DNA of 32,521 nucleotides from an uncultured Pseudomonadota bacterium (GTDB taxonomy: Bacteria; Pseudomonadota; Alphaproteobacteria; Rs-D84). Within the stretch, counting starts at the first letter, position 1. Each line of letters begins with the position of its first letter. The notes beneath the pieces were generated by a model. That model was given only the letters and a program-made list of their open reading frames with translations, was not told the origin of the DNA and ran no database searches. The stretch spans positions 76,054 to 108,574 of the forward strand of contig CACZJK010000003.1 of the NCBI GenBank assembly GCA_902781465.1, given 5' to 3'. This document shows, one piece after another, positions 30,273 to 32,521 of the stretch. Both the position numbers and the translations under genes were made by a program.

Positions 30273-30977
30273 ATGAAAGAATTACAAATCGGCGGCTTGG
30301 TTTCCTTTACGACTATCGATTATCCTGGGAAATTGGCCGCCGTATTATTTTTGAAAGGATGCCCGCTGAATTGCGAATATTGTTCTAATTCGCATCTGAT
30401 TGCTGTAGAAGAGGGCGAATATGATCCAACAAAAGTCTTTGATTGGTTGCGTGCACGTGTTGGTAAATTGGAAGGCGTTGTTTTTTCAGGTGGCGAAGCA
30501 TTGATGCAATCAGACGCCACAATCGATTATATGAAACGCGTGAAAGAACTTGGGTTTGCAATCGGTTTGCACACAAACGGTTTTTATCCAGATTTGCTGA
30601 AAAAGGTTTCGAATATTGTCGATTGGGTTGGGCTTGATTTCAAAGCCACCAAAGAACATTATAAAGATTTAACAAAGATTGATATAGCCTATGATCGAAT
30701 GATTGAATCTTTGAAATATTGGGTTTCAACCGGTCGTGGAATGGAAGTGCGCACAACATGCGATCCACGTTTTGTAAGTAAAGAAGATTTGTTGGAAATT
30801 GCAAAAATTGCATCTGGTTTTGGTGTTAAAAATTTCGCAGTGCAAAAATATACGCCATATCACGAAGAAGAGGCACACCAAACAACCCCCGCACAACGTG
30901 AACAATTTTTCAATGATGACGAATTGAAACAAAAAATAGAATCATTGTTTGAAAGTGTAATTTGGCGGAACGCCTAA
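30273..30977 (+). CDS. nrdG: Anaerobic ribonucleotide reductase activating protein (radical SAM)
   Basis: 234 aa, the longer NrdG type. The radical-SAM cluster motif CPLNCEYC gives Cys30, Cys34 and Cys37, and VVFSGGEALMQ is the SAM-binding GGE motif. It makes the glycyl radical on NrdD using SAM and an electron donor, possibly the ferredoxin at 9202-9381. It begins 13 bases after the radical-domain gene, so all three genes form one operon. The Shine-Dalgarno (TAAGGG) is modest and overlaps the stop of the previous gene. The substrate assignment rests on this context as well as the family. Confidence 0.93.
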   Translation: MKELQIGGLVSFTTIDYPGKLAAVLFLKGCPLNCEYCSNSHLIAVEEGEYDPTKVFDWLRARVGKLEGVVFSGGEALMQSDATIDYMKRVKELGFAIGLHTNGFYPDLLKKVSNIVDWVGLDFKATKEHYKDLTKIDIAYDRMIESLKYWVSTGRGMEVRTTCDPRFVSKEDLLEIAKIASGFGVKNFAVQKYTPYHEEEAHQTTPAQREQFFNDDELKQKIESLFESVIWRNA

Positions 30978-31017
30978 TCTCGCTGTAGCGTTAGCGAAAG
31001 CGGATGGCGGAATAATT

Positions 31018-31046
31018 AAAAACACCCCGCGCGGGGTGTTTTTTTA
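31018..31046. terminator. Bidirectional terminator after nrdG
   Basis: ACACCCC-GCGC-GGGGTGT, fully palindromic, flanked by A and T runs; it also ends the 31047-32273 gene. Bases 30978-31017 hold small GCGTTAGCG-type hairpins and no gene. Confidence 0.9.
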
Positions 31047-32273
31047 TTATCTGCTTAAAGCTTGTTTTAATTGTGCTAATCTGTATTGTATGCGCACAGA
31101 TAAAGGTGGTTCTACCCCAATGTAATAATACGGACCAAAATATTGTAAATCTAATGGTTTTTCTATTATTTGTATAGGTGCCGGGGTATATTTAACACTA
31201 TTATTATATGTGTGTTTGTCTGTATGAAATTTAGCAATACGTTGTTTAACAATCAGGTTACATAAATCGTTAACAGTCTTAATATTGTATGGAAGTTCAG
31301 AAATAACAATATTATATTTTTTTTCGATTGCTTCTAAAACACTTAAATCTGTCTCTATCGGATTAAAATCTAGTAGAGAATTCAATGTTGGTGTTTGGTC
31401 GTTTAACATAAAAGAAGATTCTAACATGTCTTTTATTTCTTTAAATACTTGTTCTTTTTGTTTTTGAAACATTCTGTCTTTTGGACTGATGATTTGTTCT
31501 GGGATTTTTTTGTTAGCAGATTTTTCAGCATGTAAAACATCAACAACAAAACATAAATCTTTGACTGTTACAATATCATCGACAAAAGCATGTGAATCGA
31601 TTTTAAAGATGTCATCAATCGTAAAAACGAGTCTTCTTAATTCAACATAATCTAATATTTCACGTAAATTAGTATCGCCGTTGATAGTTGGCAATGGTTT
31701 GTTTATTGTTTTGAAGAAATCTGTAATAGTTTTTCTGATTATATTGAATTCTTTGTTAAAGACCAATGCAGATACGATATTATATACATCTTCAATTGTT
31801 TCTGCCTGTTCTATAACAGCATGTGAATTTATTTTAAAACTGTCGTCTAACATGAAAAACAGTTTTCTGATTTCAATATAATCTAATATATCTTTCAATT
31901 TTGTGTTATTTGTAAAAGATGGTACTTTTTTGCCTTTTGTGCGAAATATTTTTACTATTATTGCGCCAGTTCGTTTTGCTATTTCTTTGTTTGGGAATGG
32001 TGACTGCAATTTTTTACTTTCTTTTTCAGCAACCAAACAATTTACAACAGAATATAAATCTTTTAATGTTGCCACTGTGTCTATCATTGCATGAGAATCA
32101 ATTTTAAATTTGTCATCGATTTCAAAAGAAACACGTCTTATTTCGACATAATCTAAAATATCTTTTATCTTAGTATTTTGATTGAATTCAGGTACATTTT
32201 TGTTTTTGCTTTTCAATAAATTTATAATAATGTCTTTTACTTCATTATCAAAATTTTTATTTATTTGTGGCAT
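31047..32273 (-). CDS. Protein of tandem acyl-carrier-like repeats lacking the pantetheine serine
   Basis: 408 aa, AAGGAGGGCAAA before the ATG. Three repeats of about 90 residues start near 28, 118 and 194, each with VPxFxxNTKLKDILDYIEIR, a [FM]xxDDxFKIxSHA block and a TxxDLYxVV helix. A fourth, weaker one lies near 294-344 (IEKKYNIVISELP, then TVNDLCNLI). The helix order and spacing mirror acyl carrier proteins, but the D-S-L motif is D-I-L-D, so no phosphopantetheine can attach. The Pro/Tyr-rich C-terminal 60 residues are distinct. No signal peptide. The role is unknown: a scaffold or decoy is only a guess. Confidence 0.7.
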   Translation of the reverse strand: MPQINKNFDNEVKDIIINLLKSKNKNVPEFNQNTKIKDILDYVEIRRVSFEIDDKFKIDSHAMIDTVATLKDLYSVVNCLVAEKESKKLQSPFPNKEIAKRTGAIIVKIFRTKGKKVPSFTNNTKLKDILDYIEIRKLFFMLDDSFKINSHAVIEQAETIEDVYNIVSALVFNKEFNIIRKTITDFFKTINKPLPTINGDTNLREILDYVELRRLVFTIDDIFKIDSHAFVDDIVTVKDLCFVVDVLHAEKSANKKIPEQIISPKDRMFQKQKEQVFKEIKDMLESSFMLNDQTPTLNSLLDFNPIETDLSVLEAIEKKYNIVISELPYNIKTVNDLCNLIVKQRIAKFHTDKHTYNNSVKYTPAPIQIIEKPLDLQYFGPYYYIGVEPPLSVRIQYRLAQLKQALSR

Positions 32274-32288
32274 TTTGCCCTCCTTATA

Positions 32289-32332
32289 TTTGTTTGATAA
32301 ACAAAATATAACACAAAAAAAACATTTGTCAA
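32289..32332 (-). promoter_or_regulatory. Promoter and operator-like palindrome of the repeat-protein gene
   Basis: Minus strand TTGACA (32332-32327), 16-base spacer, TATATT (32310-32305). Between the -10 and the Shine-Dalgarno is the perfect inverted repeat TTTGTTT-GAT-AAACAAA (32289-32305), placed where a repressor would block initiation. Confidence 0.65.
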
Positions 32333-32380
32333 GTATTTTTTAGAGAAAGTTTTATTTTTATATAATGTGTTCAATTTTCT

Positions 32381-32521
32381 TAATCTCACACACTCTGGTG
32401 TGTTCGATAACGAAAATTGGCAGGCTCTGATCGGAAAGTAAAAAACATAAATGTTTTTTACACTCCGCTTCGCTACGTTACGAACCTTCGGTTCGCTTCC
32501 GTCATATCCAAACATAAATAA
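32381..32521. repeat. Right-edge stretch of inverted repeats, no supported gene
   Basis: CACAC/GTGTG (32389-32402), GTAAAAAACAT/ATGTTTTTTAC (32438-32461) and CGAACC-TTC-GGTTCG (32481-32495) follow one another. A TATAAT at 32371-32376 could be a rightward -10. The minus-strand frame through here is repeat-derived and probably not a protein. The stretch runs to the window edge. Confidence 0.45.

Noticed and set aside
32261..32515. 84-aa minus-strand frame at the right edge
   Set aside because: It overlaps the ribosome site and start of the real gene, runs through inverted repeats and has no protein-like composition.
1..32521. CRISPR array, rRNA genes or insertion sequence
   Set aside because: No regularly spaced direct repeats, no rRNA sequence and no transposase frame were seen in the window.

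Overview
The window looks like chromosome of an uncultured, AT-rich, host-associated Gram-negative bacterium, most likely one of the small-genome gut Alphaproteobacteria. That lineage is an inference from the gene repertoire; no phylogenetic marker was compared. The Gram-negative envelope is shown by several signal-peptide beta-barrel proteins ending in an aromatic residue, an MsbA-like exporter and Lgt. Anaerobic or fermentative life is suggested by pyruvate phosphate dikinase, an oxygen-sensitive class III ribonucleotide reductase, a radical-SAM activase and a 2[4Fe-4S] ferredoxin. Almost every gene stops with TAA; TGA also acts as stop, so the code is standard. Many promoters carry an extended -10 (TGN-TATAAT), often as TTTATGATATAAT.

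Layout, left to right. Bases 1-3350 hold the tail of an InlB-like surface protein, tRNA-Thr, two unknown genes, a U32 tRNA-hydroxylation-type protein and a SAM-dependent transferase-like protein. Bases 3369-7700 hold a two-gene operon for a glycine-zipper secreted protein and an outer-membrane barrel, then a second barrel gene with a repeat-bearing leader. Bases 7778-12170 are mostly housekeeping: single-chain glycyl-tRNA synthetase, ferredoxin, a Bax-inhibitor-1 protein, two small unknown genes, and lgt followed by three tiny tandem ORFs. They end with tRNA-Ser and a displaced copy of its 3' end.

Bases 12281-17676 form a six-gene same-strand cluster of secreted stalk-like proteins. Four of these share a signal peptide plus YVKGAYN head and mostly a common tail around variable coiled-coil middles. 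Structured RNA hairpins lie between them. Bases 17676-18174 hold an inverted pair of GC-rich palindromic elements beside a DUF559 nuclease-fold gene; a second pair lies at 26579-26693. Bases 18200-25570 carry a barrel protein, ASCH and HD-domain genes, a TM2 protein, an ABC exporter, ppdK and a YwqK/MORN-like lipoprotein.

Bases 25600-27480 carry a well-structured candidate RNA ending in a terminator, two cell-surface proteins and a DUF378 protein. Bases 27917-30977 are an anaerobic dNTP-synthesis operon behind two NrdR boxes, in which the NrdD glycyl-radical domain is a separate small gene followed by the activase gene. The right end holds a protein of tandem acyl-carrier-like repeats without the phosphopantetheine serine.

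The best candidates for something undescribed are the split NrdD, the DUF559/palindrome pair, the YVKGAYN cluster with its hairpins, the structured RNAs at 25607-25790 and 27547-27660, the mini-ORFs after lgt, and the serine-less ACP-like repeats.
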